DNA from: Streptomyces sp. RKAG290
GTDB taxonomy: Bacteria > Actinomycetota > Actinomycetes > Streptomycetales > Streptomycetaceae
DNA length: 64,000 bases
NCBI RefSeq assembly: GCF_023701695.1
Contig: NZ_JAJOZC010000001.1
Location: 6,075,894 to 6,139,893 of the forward strand
Direction: 5' to 3'
Of the stretch, positions 18,246 through 27,500 are shown one piece after another. The notes under the pieces are model-generated. The model did no database searches. It saw only the letters and a program-made list of their open reading frames with translations, and was not told the origin of the DNA. Both the position numbers and the translations under genes were made by a program. Within the stretch, counting starts at the first letter, position 1, and each line of letters begins with the position of its first letter.

Positions 18246-18276
18246 CGGACGGCCCCGGGAAGCCCGGGGCCGTCCG
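18246..18276. terminator. Strong hairpin between convergent lipase and LPMO genes
   Basis: CGGACGGCCCCGGG (18246-18259) pairs perfectly with CCCGGGGCCGTCCG (18263-18276) across a 3-nt AAG loop. A second, looser pair, GGATCAGGCC (18146-18155) and GGCCTGATCC (18193-18202), lies upstream, closer to the lipase stop. Confidence 0.7.
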
Positions 18277-18281
18277 CTCGC

Positions 18282-19322
18282 TCAGCGCCCGTGCCGTCCG
18301 GTGGAGGCGGCCCGGCGCCGCACCGAGGTGAACAGTGCGGCCGCGCCCAGGGCGAGCGCGGCCGCGCCACCCATCGTCAGGTACGCCGTGCTGCTGCTGC
18401 CACCCGTCTCGGCGAGGTTCGGCCCCGCCGCGGCGGGTGCGGCGGACGCGCTGTCCGGCTCGGGGGCGTTGGCCGCCGCGTCCGGCGTGCCGGCCGCGGC
18501 GGTGACCTTCGCGCCCGTACCGGCGTCGCCGTCACCGTGACCGCCGTGCTCGACGGACGACTTGGCCTCGCCCTTCGTGATCTCCTGCTCGGACGGGGCG
18601 GACGCGGACGGGGCCGGAACCGCGGCGACCGACCCGCTGCCCTCCTTGTCGCCGTCGGCCGTACCGCTTGCGGCCGTGCCGTCGAACATCACGTCGGAGC
18701 AGGCGTAGAACGCCTCCGGTGAGTCGGAACGCTGCCAGACGGTGTAGATCAGCTGTCGTCCCGCGCGCTTGGGCACGGTGCCGTCGAAGACGTACGACCC
18801 GTCCACCAGCTTCGGGTCGGCCACCTCGACGAACGGCTTCTCCTCCAGGTCCGACCACTTCAGCGGCTTCGCCGGGTCGTAGCCGTCCGCGGTCATGTAC
18901 AGGGCGAAGGAACCCTTGTGCGGGGCGGTGGCGCGGAAGCGGAAGGTGTGGCTGCCCGCAGCCAGCTTCGTCGCCGGCCAGTCCGCGCGCGGCAGATCGA
19001 GTCCCTTGAACTTGTCGTTGCCCGCGCTGCACAGCTTGCCGTCCGGGATCAACTGACGGTGGTTGCCGGCCGCGTTGGCGATGTTGACCCCGTTCCAGTC
19101 GTACAGCGCCTGGGTGCCGCCCGCCGCGACCGCTGCCACGCACGCCGCGGACCGCGGGTTCTCGGGGCCTTCGGCGAAACAGGCCGAGACGCGGCTGACC
19201 GGGTCCGAGAGCGAGCCGTGCGCCGAGGCCGGGGCCGCGGTCAGAACGCTCAGTGCGAGGGGTGCCGCTGCGAGCGCGGCGATACCGGCGGCCTTGCGAC
19301 GGGCGGGGGTGATGACGGCCAT
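18282..19322 (-). CDS. AA10 lytic polysaccharide monooxygenase with LAxTG sortase anchor
   Basis: A 346-residue secreted copper enzyme expected to cleave chitin or cellulose oxidatively. The ATG at 19322 is preferred because of GAAGGAG upstream. The signal peptide ends ...APASA, so the mature protein starts with His (HGSLSDPVSR), the first ligand of the histidine brace. The second His is likely in AAGSHTFRFRATAPHKG. The AA10 domain runs to about residue 200 (YTVWQRSDSPEAFYACSDVMF). A Ser/Ala/Glu-rich spacer follows, then LAETG, a hydrophobic helix and RRR, a class E sortase signal for attachment to peptidoglycan. The spacer includes a His/Asp-rich patch (EHGGHGDGD). Anchoring is predicted, not shown. 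Confidence 0.9.
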   Translation of the reverse strand: MAVITPARRKAAGIAALAAAPLALSVLTAAPASAHGSLSDPVSRVSACFAEGPENPRSAACVAAVAAGGTQALYDWNGVNIANAAGNHRQLIPDGKLCSAGNDKFKGLDLPRADWPATKLAAGSHTFRFRATAPHKGSFALYMTADGYDPAKPLKWSDLEEKPFVEVADPKLVDGSYVFDGTVPKRAGRQLIYTVWQRSDSPEAFYACSDVMFDGTAASGTADGDKEGSGSVAAVPAPSASAPSEQEITKGEAKSSVEHGGHGDGDAGTGAKVTAAAGTPDAAANAPEPDSASAAPAAAGPNLAETGGSSSTAYLTMGGAAALALGAAALFTSVRRRAASTGRHGR

Positions 19323-19526
19323 GGTGGTGGTGCTCCTTCGGCTGTCCACGTCTGTGGGGGGTGTCCGGGAAACAGCAAGCTAGCCGCTGTCCGGCCGCGT
19401 ACCGGCCCCGGAAAGGGCCAGGTGGCGATCGTTATGACGGGCTTAAGGAGCCACTCAGAAGCGATTAAGTCCGGCCGTCCTGGACCGACTTCCGCGACTG
19501 TCAGTGGCAGCTGGCACGATCGGACC

Positions 19527-21004
19527 ATGACGACGATCGACTGGGACTCCGCCGCCGACTCCTTCGACGAGGAGCCCGACCACGGGCTGCTCGACCCGGT
19601 GGTCCGGCACGCCTGGGCGCGGCGGCTGGAGAGCTGGCTGCCCCGCGAGCGGTCCGAAGTGCTCGACCTGGGGTGCGGCACGGGAAGCCTGGCGCTGCTC
19701 GTCGCCGGGCAGGGACACCGGGTGACCGCAGTGGACCGCTCGCCGCGCATGGTGGAGCAGGCGCGCGCCAAGCTCGCCGGGACGGGGACCGGGGTGCTCG
19801 TCGGGGACGCGGGCCGGCCGCCGGTCGGCAAGCAGCGGTTCGACGTCATCCTGGCCCGGCACATGGTGTGGCTGCTCCCCGACCCGGAAGCGGCGCTGCG
19901 CCACTGGTTCGGCCTGCTGCGGCCCGGCGGGAGGCTGGTACTGATCGAGGGCGTGTGGAACGGGGTGGGGCTGTCCGCCGAGCGGCTCACCGCGCTGCTC
20001 GCCCCGTTCACCGAACGCATCCACCATGAGCGGCTCTCCGGCGACCGCGACCTGTGGGGCAAGGAGGTCGACGACGAGCGCTACGCCCTGGTGGCGCGCG
20101 CCGAACCGCCGCGCCGGCACTCCGAGGTCGTCGATGTGCACCTGCTCCTCAGGCGAGGCCCCGAGGTCCTGCTCGCCCGCCGGTCCGGCACGGGGTACGC
20201 GGACGGGCTGCTGCACGCCCCCTCCGGACACGTGGAGGACGGTGAGGACGTCCGCGAGGCCATGATCCGTGAGACGTCCGAGGAGATCGGGCTCGCGCTC
20301 GACCCGGACGAGCTCCGCATGGCCCTGGTCATGCAGCACCGCGGGCCCGGCGGGAATCCGAGGACCGGCTGGTTCTTCGAGGCGGAGTACGACCCGGCCC
20401 GGCAGCCGTACAACCGCGAACCGGACAAGTGCTCGGAGCTGGCCTGGTTCCCGCTGGACGCCCTTCCGGACGACATGGTCGCGTACTGCCGCGCCGGACT
20501 GGACGGATACCGGGCGGGGGAGCGCTTCCTGATCCACTGGCACGAGGACGGCGACGCCGTCGCGTACGAACCGCGCGGACCCCGCCGCGCGGTTCCGCTG
20601 CCCGCCGGCGGGGTCCGCAGCGGCCGGATCCACCACATCGAGCTGTGGGTGCCCGATCTGGCGGCGGCCGCGGCGGGGTGGGGCTGGCTCCTCGGCGAGC
20701 TGGGCCATGTCCCTTACCAGCAGTGGGAACACGGGCGCAGCTGGCGGCGGGGCGACAGCTATCTGGTGATCGAACAGTCACCCGACCTGGCCCCGGAGCG
20801 CACGAGCGGCGCCGTCCGGGCCTCAACCACCTGGCGTTCCAGGTGTCGGACCGGGCGGCTCTCGACGCGCTGGTGGCCCGTGCCCCGGACCACGGCTGGC
20901 GGCTGCTCTTCGCCAACCGTCATCCGCATGCGGGCGGCGAAGAGCACGTGGCCGCCTACCTGGAGGACGCGGCGGGGTACGAGGTGGAGCTGGTGGCCGG
21001 CTGA
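19527..21004 (+). CDS. SAM methyltransferase-NUDIX-VOC fusion; apparent 1-bp frameshift in VOC part
   Basis: One frame runs from ATG 19527 through a class I methyltransferase (residues 1-195, VLDLGCGTGSLALLV) into a NUDIX hydrolase. The NUDIX box GHVEDGEDVREAMIRETSEE is canonical, starting near residue 232. It then enters a glyoxalase/VOC-like segment (RIHHIELWVPDLAAAAAGW). Near 20810-20815 the frame is lost; one extra C would rejoin it to PGLNHLAFQVSDRAALDALVARA and the stop at 21004, giving 492 residues. As printed, the protein would run on out of frame to a stop at 21347. Methyltransferase-NUDIX fusions are known in streptomycetes; the third domain is less usual. Substrates are unknown. 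It converges with the DUF402 gene. Confidence 0.78.
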
Positions 21005-21040
21005 GCGGCCCGCGCCGGCGGGGACCGTCGGGCGGCGCCC

Positions 21041-21538
21041 TCAGCTCAGCAGGCCGGCGAAGCCGTCCGCCGTACGGGCGAGCCGTTCCAGCTCGTCCAG
21101 TGCCCGCAGCGCGGCCGTCGCCGCCGCCGGATCGCGTTCGGCCAGACCGCTCTCCTCGAACTCGTCCTCGTCCAGGCGCAGTACGCGGGAGCGGTCCGCC
21201 GAGACCCACAGATCGAGATCCAGGTCCTCGACGACCAGTTCGCCCTCGCGCAGCACGGCGGGGCGGGTCACATCGCAGTACCAGCCCTTGAGTTCACCCA
21301 TGCCGGTGCGGACCTCCTTCACCGCGAACCAGGCGTCGCGCCAGTAGTGCTCGGTGAAGACGTCCCCCGGCTCGAACCGTACGAAGCCGAAGTCACGGAC
21401 CCCGGGGGCGGCCCAGGGTGCTCGCACGGTCACCCGGGTGCCGTCGTCGCCGAGCACGGCCGCCGGGTACCTGATCTTGGTCTTCCCCGCCTTGACCAGG
21501 ACGACCGTCAGTTCGGCATCAGCCGAGCCTGCGGACAT
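21041..21538 (-). CDS. DUF402 domain protein
   Basis: A 165-residue soluble protein with the DUF402 pattern: GDVFTEHYWRDAWFAVKEV, GWYCDVTRPAVL and VEDLDLDLWVSADRS. Some characterised members of this family are nucleoside-diphosphate phosphatases or take part in RNA metabolism; the role here is unknown. Its start lies 20 nt inside the end of the upstream GNAT gene on the same strand, so the two are probably translated together. Confidence 0.82.
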   Translation of the reverse strand: MSAGSADAELTVVLVKAGKTKIRYPAAVLGDDGTRVTVRAPWAAPGVRDFGFVRFEPGDVFTEHYWRDAWFAVKEVRTGMGELKGWYCDVTRPAVLREGELVVEDLDLDLWVSADRSRVLRLDEDEFEESGLAERDPAAATAALRALDELERLARTADGFAGLLS

Positions 21539-22439
21539 GGCGCACCTCCGTGGCGCAGATCTCGTAGCCGAACCAGCGATTGATCGCCAGCATCGGACCG
21601 TTGTCGGCGTCGTTGCCGGTGTAGGCGTCGGTGCAGCCGGCGCCGCGCGCCCGGTGCAGCGAGTCGTTCTTGGCGAGCTTCGCCAGCCCCCGGTTGCGGT
21701 ACGCCCGCCGGGTGCCGGTCATCCCGGACCAGTAGCGGCCCGTACCGTCGGTCTCCGCCACGCTGAAAGCCGCGACCTCGCCGTCGGCAGTCACCACCGA
21801 GGTGAGGTGGTGATCCAGGCCGGGGCTGCGCCAGATCTCGTCGAGCCACTCCTCGTAGCCCGACAGCAGGGCCGGCGTGTCGCTGGGCTCGTCCGCGGTG
21901 GTCTCGGCGTCCGCCTCGAAGAGCGGGCGCGGGTCGTCGGCGAAATCGGCGGCGGTCCGCAGCTCGACCCCGGCCGGCAGGTCCTGACGGGGCGGCAGCG
22001 TGCCGTGGGCCAGATCGAGGTGGAAGAAGTGCGCCGGGCGGCTCGGCTCGTAGCCGCGGCGCTTGGCGAACGCCAGGTCGTCCGGGGTGTCCAGCACCCA
22101 GGTGTAGACCGAGGTCGCACCGGCCAGGGCCAGATACTCCTCGGCCGTGCGCAGCAGCAGTGTGCCCGCGCCACGGCCGGTCCGTTCCGGATGGATGTAC
22201 GGGTTGCAGAACGCCTGTCCGGGCTCGGGGCTCTCATGGGCCAGGCCGACCTGGGCCGTCCCGATGAGCTCGCCGTCCTCCTCCGCGACCAGCAGGCGGT
22301 AGCGCTTCGCGGGGGCGGCGTTGGCCAGGTCGAAGACGACCCGCTCGGGTGTGGTGACCATGAACGGGAGCGCCGCGCGCCGCACCCGCACCCAGCCCTC
22401 GGCGTCGGCGGGCCGGAAGTCGCGCACGATGACAGTCAT
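21519..22439 (-). CDS. Tandem GNAT N-acetyltransferase
   Basis: A 306-residue cytoplasmic protein from ATG 22439. The N-terminal GNAT repeat shows the acetyl-CoA loop region in NPYIHPERTGRGAGTLLLRTAEEYL and the C-terminal repeat shows GTRRAYRNRGLAKLAKNDSLHRA followed by YTGNDADNGPMLAINRWFGYE. Two GNAT copies in one chain resemble mycothiol-synthase-like architecture, but the sequence is not MshD. The acceptor is unknown. The gene is divergent from the GntR regulator at 22509 with a gap of only 69 nt. Confidence 0.8.
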   Translation of the reverse strand: MTVIVRDFRPADAEGWVRVRRAALPFMVTTPERVVFDLANAAPAKRYRLLVAEEDGELIGTAQVGLAHESPEPGQAFCNPYIHPERTGRGAGTLLLRTAEEYLALAGATSVYTWVLDTPDDLAFAKRRGYEPSRPAHFFHLDLAHGTLPPRQDLPAGVELRTAADFADDPRPLFEADAETTADEPSDTPALLSGYEEWLDEIWRSPGLDHHLTSVVTADGEVAAFSVAETDGTGRYWSGMTGTRRAYRNRGLAKLAKNDSLHRARGAGCTDAYTGNDADNGPMLAINRWFGYEICATEVRHVRRLG

Positions 22440-22508
22440 GCGCCGGACCGTACCCGGAGATCCGGCCCGGTCGCCCCCGAATTTCCGCCGGTGGGGGAGA
22501 ATCGGGCC

Positions 22509-22883
22509 GTGACTCTGAAGATCTCCGTTGATCCGGATGCCGGCACCGCCCCGTACGAGCAACTGCGTACGCAGATCTCCGAACAGGCCCGCTCCGGCGC
22601 GCTGCCGGTCGGCTACCGGCTTCCGACCGTACGCGGCTTCGCCGAGGAACTCGGTCTCGCGGCCAACACGGTCGCCAAGGCGTACCGGGCGCTGGAGGCC
22701 GACGGGGTGATCGAGACGCGCGGGCGCAACGGGACGTTCGTCGCCGCCGCGGGCGACGCGGCCGACCGCCATGCGGCGGCCGCGGCGCGGGAGTACGCGG
22801 AGCAGGTGCGGCGGCTGGGCGTGTCGCGGGCACGGGCCTCGGCGTTGGCGGAGGACGCGGTGCGGGCGGTGTATGCCGGATAG
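22509..22883 (+). CDS. GntR family regulator, YtrA-like short form
   Basis: A 124-residue DNA-binding protein from GTG 22509. The winged helix is clear: PYEQLRTQISEQARSGALPVGYRLPTVRGFAEELGLAANTVAKAYRALEADGVIETRGRNGTFV. The short alanine-rich helical tail (about 50 residues) places it in the YtrA subfamily, which often controls ABC transporters. The only close divergent partner is the tandem GNAT gene. Confidence 0.85.
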   Translation: MTLKISVDPDAGTAPYEQLRTQISEQARSGALPVGYRLPTVRGFAEELGLAANTVAKAYRALEADGVIETRGRNGTFVAAAGDAADRHAAAAAREYAEQVRRLGVSRARASALAEDAVRAVYAG

Positions 22884-22937
22884 GCGGGGGCGGGGGCGGT
22901 GGCGGTGCTTGGGGGCCGGGTCGTCCGGCTGGGCGCT

Positions 22938-23087
22938 TCGTCCTCAATCGCCGGACGGGCTTGATCTTGGCCGCCGGCGGTCAGGTTTGTCCTCAACCGC
23001 CGGTCTTGGCCGCTGTCCGGCGGTCAGGTTCGTCCTCGAACGCCGGGCCGGCTGAAGCGATGTCCCCCATCGCCGGACGGGCTCGGG
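22938..23087. repeat. Cluster of four degenerate GTCCTCAA-CGCCGG repeats
   Basis: Four related units occur near 22938-22966, 22989-23010, 23031-23057 and 23061-23087. They share the core TCCTCAAnCGCCGGACGGGCT in whole or in part. Similar units are common between genes in streptomycetes. They fill most of the 242-nt gap before the convergent ATPase gene; I see no gene here. Confidence 0.6.
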
Positions 23088-23125
23088 TGTGCGCCCCGTT
23101 CGCCTGACGTGCGGCTGTTCGGGGC

Positions 23126-24231
<1,106 letters not shown>

Positions 24232-24457
24232 GGCGCCCATGATCCGGCACGGGGGACCCGGCGCACCCAGGTTTCGCAGGCTGCCTCCGCTTCGCGAGTC
24301 GCTGACGAGGCGTGCCGGAGGCCGGGATGACGCATCCTCAGGAGTCCGCGGGGAAAAGCTCATCCGATCGACTTGGCATGGACACTTCCGGAATGGCTGT
24401 CGCTGCTGCTACCACGGACATGGCAGAGATCCTGCTGGTCGGTCCAAGGGAGGTTCC

Positions 24458-25267
24458 ATGAAAATGTCCAGACTCGTGGCGTTCTCGTCCTCGCTCCTGC
24501 TCGGCGCCGTCATCGCCCTGACCGGGGCAGCCACCGCGAACGCCGCACCGTCCGTCCAAGCCGTCGACTATGTGGCCCTCGGGGACTCGTACTCCTCGGG
24601 GGTCGGCTCTGGCAGTTACATCAGCTCCAGCGGTGACTGCAAGCGCAGCACCCTCGCCTACCCCTCGCTCTGGGCCGCCGCCCACTCGCCCGCCTCGTTC
24701 GCCTTCACCGCCTGCTCGGGAGCGCGTACCGGTGATGTGACAGCCGGTCAGCTCGCACCGCTCAGCTCCTCGACCGACCTCGTCTCGATCTCCATCGGCG
24801 GCAACGACGCGGGATTCTCCGATGTCATGACGACCTGTGTCCTCCAGTCGGAGTCCACCTGCCTCAACCGGATCGCCACCGCCCGCGCATATGTGGACTC
24901 CACGCTGCCCGGCAAACTCAACTCCGTGTACGACGCGATCAGCGCCAAGGCCCCGTCCGCCCATGTAGTCGTCCTCGGCTACCCGCGCTTCTACAAGATC
25001 GGGGGCAGTTGCGTCGTCGGTCTGAGTGACAAGGTGCGCACCGCCATCAACGGCGCCGCCGACTACCTCAACGCGGCCACCGCCAAGCGTGCCGCGGACC
25101 ACGGCTTCACCTTCGGTGACGTCGCGGGGAAGTTCACCGGGCACGAGATCTGCTCGGGAAGCGCCTGGCTGCACAGTCTCAACTGGCTCGACATCGGTGA
25201 GTCGTACCACCCCTTCGCCGCCGGCCAGTCCGGGGGCTATCTGCCCGTCCTCAACTCGGCCGCCTGA
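24458..25267 (+). CDS. Secreted SGNH/GDSL lipase
   Basis: The ATG at 24458 follows AAGGGAGG (24446-24453) and yields a signal peptide (LVAFSSSLLLGAVIALTGAATANA). SGNH blocks are visible: GDSYSSGVGSG (block I Ser), SGARTGDV with the Gly region, IGGNDAGF (block III Asn), and ESYHPFAAGQ (block V His). Six cysteines fit the three disulfides of Streptomyces GDSL lipases such as S. coelicolor SCO1725. At 269 residues it has the usual length. It would be an extracellular esterase, lipase or phospholipase. Confidence 0.92.
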   Translation: MKMSRLVAFSSSLLLGAVIALTGAATANAAPSVQAVDYVALGDSYSSGVGSGSYISSSGDCKRSTLAYPSLWAAAHSPASFAFTACSGARTGDVTAGQLAPLSSSTDLVSISIGGNDAGFSDVMTTCVLQSESTCLNRIATARAYVDSTLPGKLNSVYDAISAKAPSAHVVVLGYPRFYKIGGSCVVGLSDKVRTAINGAADYLNAATAKRAADHGFTFGDVAGKFTGHEICSGSAWLHSLNWLDIGESYHPFAAGQSGGYLPVLNSAA

Positions 25268-25544
25268 CCGGGCGCGTACGCCCGTACGCCGTCCGCTTCG
25301 ACAGTCCGCCGTACGCAGGTCCCGCAGGCCGGGGTCTGCGTGCGGCGGGCCGGCCGTGGATCGGCCCAGGAGGTCCGGTGGTTGATGCTCTGTCCAACTC
25401 GCCCTGGAATCGGGCGGATTCGGTGACCGGTCGTCAACCTCCGTATGTGTGTGCTCAATCCTGTGCCCGGGATACACGAGTGTCGCCGCGGGGGATAGGG
25501 TTAACCTGCCCGGGCCGGGTGCCCTCGTACGGGTGGGGAGTGAC
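25268..25544. promoter_or_regulatory. Intergenic region with a TAGGGT -10 element before the 25545 ORF
   Basis: This 277-nt gap holds no credible gene. At its end GATAGGGTTAAC (TAGGGT about 25496-25501) is a good Streptomyces -10 hexamer, some 45 nt upstream of the small ORF. Confidence 0.45.
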
Positions 25545-25808
25545 ATGGAACAGATAACGATGCGGAGCAGGCCGCGAGTGCCTGCCATCACATGCGGGAG
25601 CGGTGCGACGAGTTCGCGCCTCGACCGCCATCTTGCGGTGCTGGGCGGCCCTGCCGTCCCGCAGCGCGAGTCCGCGGAGGCGACGCTGCTGATGCTGGAG
25701 CTCACCTCGCGCGACGCCGCGCACACACGCCGGAGCAGGAGTGCGCGGGTCTCGCTCTTCGCGCCGCTGCGACGACTGCGACGCTCGCTCTTCGGCAGCC
25801 GCCGCTGA
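25545..25808 (+). CDS. Small basic protein of unknown function
   Basis: An 87-residue ORF from ATG 25545 with GGGGAG (25535-25540) upstream and a TAGGGT promoter element. The sequence MEQITMRSRPRVPAITCGSG...SSRLDRHLAVLGG reads like a conserved Streptomyces hypothetical, though this is memory only. It ends in a very basic tail (APLRRLRRSLFGSRR). No domain or membrane helix is seen. The third-position G/C bias supports coding but is weaker than in flanking genes. Confidence 0.5.
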   Translation: MEQITMRSRPRVPAITCGSGATSSRLDRHLAVLGGPAVPQRESAEATLLMLELTSRDAAHTRRSRSARVSLFAPLRRLRRSLFGSRR

Positions 25809-25985
25809 GCTGACGGCCCTGGTCCCGCGTATCGCGCTGCTGCCCGCTCTTCCGTCACCCCGGAGCCGGCAGTGGCGCGTCGCCATGTCCGCGTGCGGCC
25901 CTCGACGGGGCAGTGATCGCACGCCGCTCGGCGGTGGAGTGGGTGTCGAGGTAATTCGGTGCCGAAGTACTTCTAGACTGGCGGT

Positions 25986-26594
25986 ATGCCCGAGAAGCGA
26001 GCCGCGCGCCTGAGCCCCGACGAGCGAAGGGCGCAGTTGGTGTCGATTGGCGTGGACATGCTCGCCGACTGCTCGCTGGACGAGCTCTCCACCGACGATG
26101 TGGCGCGCCGCGCCGGTATCTCCCGGGGACTGCTCTTCCACTACTTCGACTCCAAGCGAGACTTCTACCGCTCCGTGGTGCAGCGGGAGTGCGACGACTT
26201 CGCCGCAGCCACGGAACCGGACTCCTCGCTGGAGCCCGTCCCCTGGCTGCGGTCGTTCATCGCCGGATTCGCCACGTACGTCACGGAGCACCGCAGGGTC
26301 TATCTCGCGCTGGTCCGCGGCGCCGCCGGCAGCCATCCCGCCGTGGAGGACATCGTCGAGTCCACCCGCGCCACCCTGGCCCGGCGGGTCGAGGAGGGGC
26401 AGCGCCGGCTCGGGATGCCGGACTCGCCGCGGCTGCTCGTCGCGGCCCGGGCCTGGATGGCCTTCGCCGAGGAGGCCGTCACCAGCTGGCCGCTCGACGA
26501 GCCGGACGCCCTCACGGAACTCGGCGCCTTCCTGGAGTCGAGCTTCATCTGCCTGCTCGGTGCCCTGGACCGGCCGGTCGCGCTGCCGGGCTGA
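25986..26594 (+). CDS. TetR/AcrR family regulator
   Basis: A 202-residue repressor-type protein. The helix-turn-helix is typical (LSTDDVARRAGISRGLLFHYFDSKRDFYRSVVQ, residues about 37-70) and the rest is a helical ligand domain. The 5' gap of about 180 nt contains no clear palindrome that I can assign. It converges on the ABC permease gene 69 nt away, in a gap holding short GTGCCGT/CCGTCAG repeats. No target is evident. Confidence 0.87.
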   Translation: MPEKRAARLSPDERRAQLVSIGVDMLADCSLDELSTDDVARRAGISRGLLFHYFDSKRDFYRSVVQRECDDFAAATEPDSSLEPVPWLRSFIAGFATYVTEHRRVYLALVRGAAGSHPAVEDIVESTRATLARRVEEGQRRLGMPDSPRLLVAARAWMAFAEEAVTSWPLDEPDALTELGAFLESSFICLLGALDRPVALPG

Positions 26595-26663
26595 GGGTCG
26601 TCGGACCCGTCAGATCCGTCGGTGCCGTTGGTGCCGTCAGACCCGTCTGAGCTGTCAGCCCAG

Positions 26664-27500
26664 TCACTCGCCGCCGCGCGCGTACCGGCGTACGGACAGC
26701 GGTACGGCGACCGCGAGCAGCGCCGCCGACCAGAGCAGCGTTCCGGCCACCGGGTGGGCGACCGGCCAGGCGGCGTCGGCGGCCGGTGCGGCGTTGCCGA
26801 AGAGGTCGCGGGCGACCGCGGCGACGGCGCTGATCGGGTTCCATTCCGCGAGGGTGCGCAGCCAGCCCGGCAGGTTGCCGGTCGGGATGTACGCGTTGGA
26901 GAGCAGCGGCAGGATGAACGTGGCGGCCCCCAGCTGGCCGGCGGCCTCCTCGTTACGGATCAGCAGCCCCAGCCAGCAGCCCACCCACGCGGTGGCGAAC
27001 CGGAACAGCAGCAGCAGCCCGAACGCGCCCAGCGCGGCGGCCGGGCCGCCGTCGATCCGCCAGCCCACCGCGAGCCCGACCAGGATCAGCGGGACCATGC
27101 CGGCGGCCGAGGTCAGCAGATCGGCCGCGGTCTGTCCGAACGGCACGGCGGCCCGGCTCATCGGCAGGGCGCGGAACCGGTCCATCACGCCCCGGTGGCA
27201 GTCCTGCGCGGACTGGAACATCCCCGTCATGATGCCGTTCGCCGCGGTCGCCGCCAGCAGCCCCGGGACCAGGAAGGCGCGGTACTCCTGGCCGGGCATG
27301 GCCAGGGCGCTGCCGAAGACGTACCCGAAGAACAGCAGCATGTTGATCGGCATGGTCTGGGTCAGGATCAGCACGCCCGGCGCCGCCTTGATCCGCTGCA
27401 GATGGCGGCCCAGCACGGCCAGGCCGTCCGCGAGCGGTGTGCCGGCGCTCTGCCTGGTGTACGCGGCGGGCCGCTCCGTCACGAGTGCGCTGCTGCTCAT
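26664..27500 (-). CDS. ABC-2 type exporter permease (DrrB-like)
   Basis: A 278-residue membrane protein with about six helices, including VLILTQTMPINMLLFFGYVFGSAL and MVPLILVGLAVGW, and the short conserved MDRFRALPMSRAAV segment found in DrrB/ABC-2 permeases. Its ATG at 27500 overlaps the stop of the upstream ATPase gene by 4 nt, so the two subunits are translationally coupled. Together they should export a lipophilic drug or metabolite. Confidence 0.88.
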   Translation of the reverse strand: MSSSALVTERPAAYTRQSAGTPLADGLAVLGRHLQRIKAAPGVLILTQTMPINMLLFFGYVFGSALAMPGQEYRAFLVPGLLAATAANGIMTGMFQSAQDCHRGVMDRFRALPMSRAAVPFGQTAADLLTSAAGMVPLILVGLAVGWRIDGGPAAALGAFGLLLLFRFATAWVGCWLGLLIRNEEAAGQLGAATFILPLLSNAYIPTGNLPGWLRTLAEWNPISAVAAVARDLFGNAAPAADAAWPVAHPVAGTLLWSAALLAVAVPLSVRRYARGGE

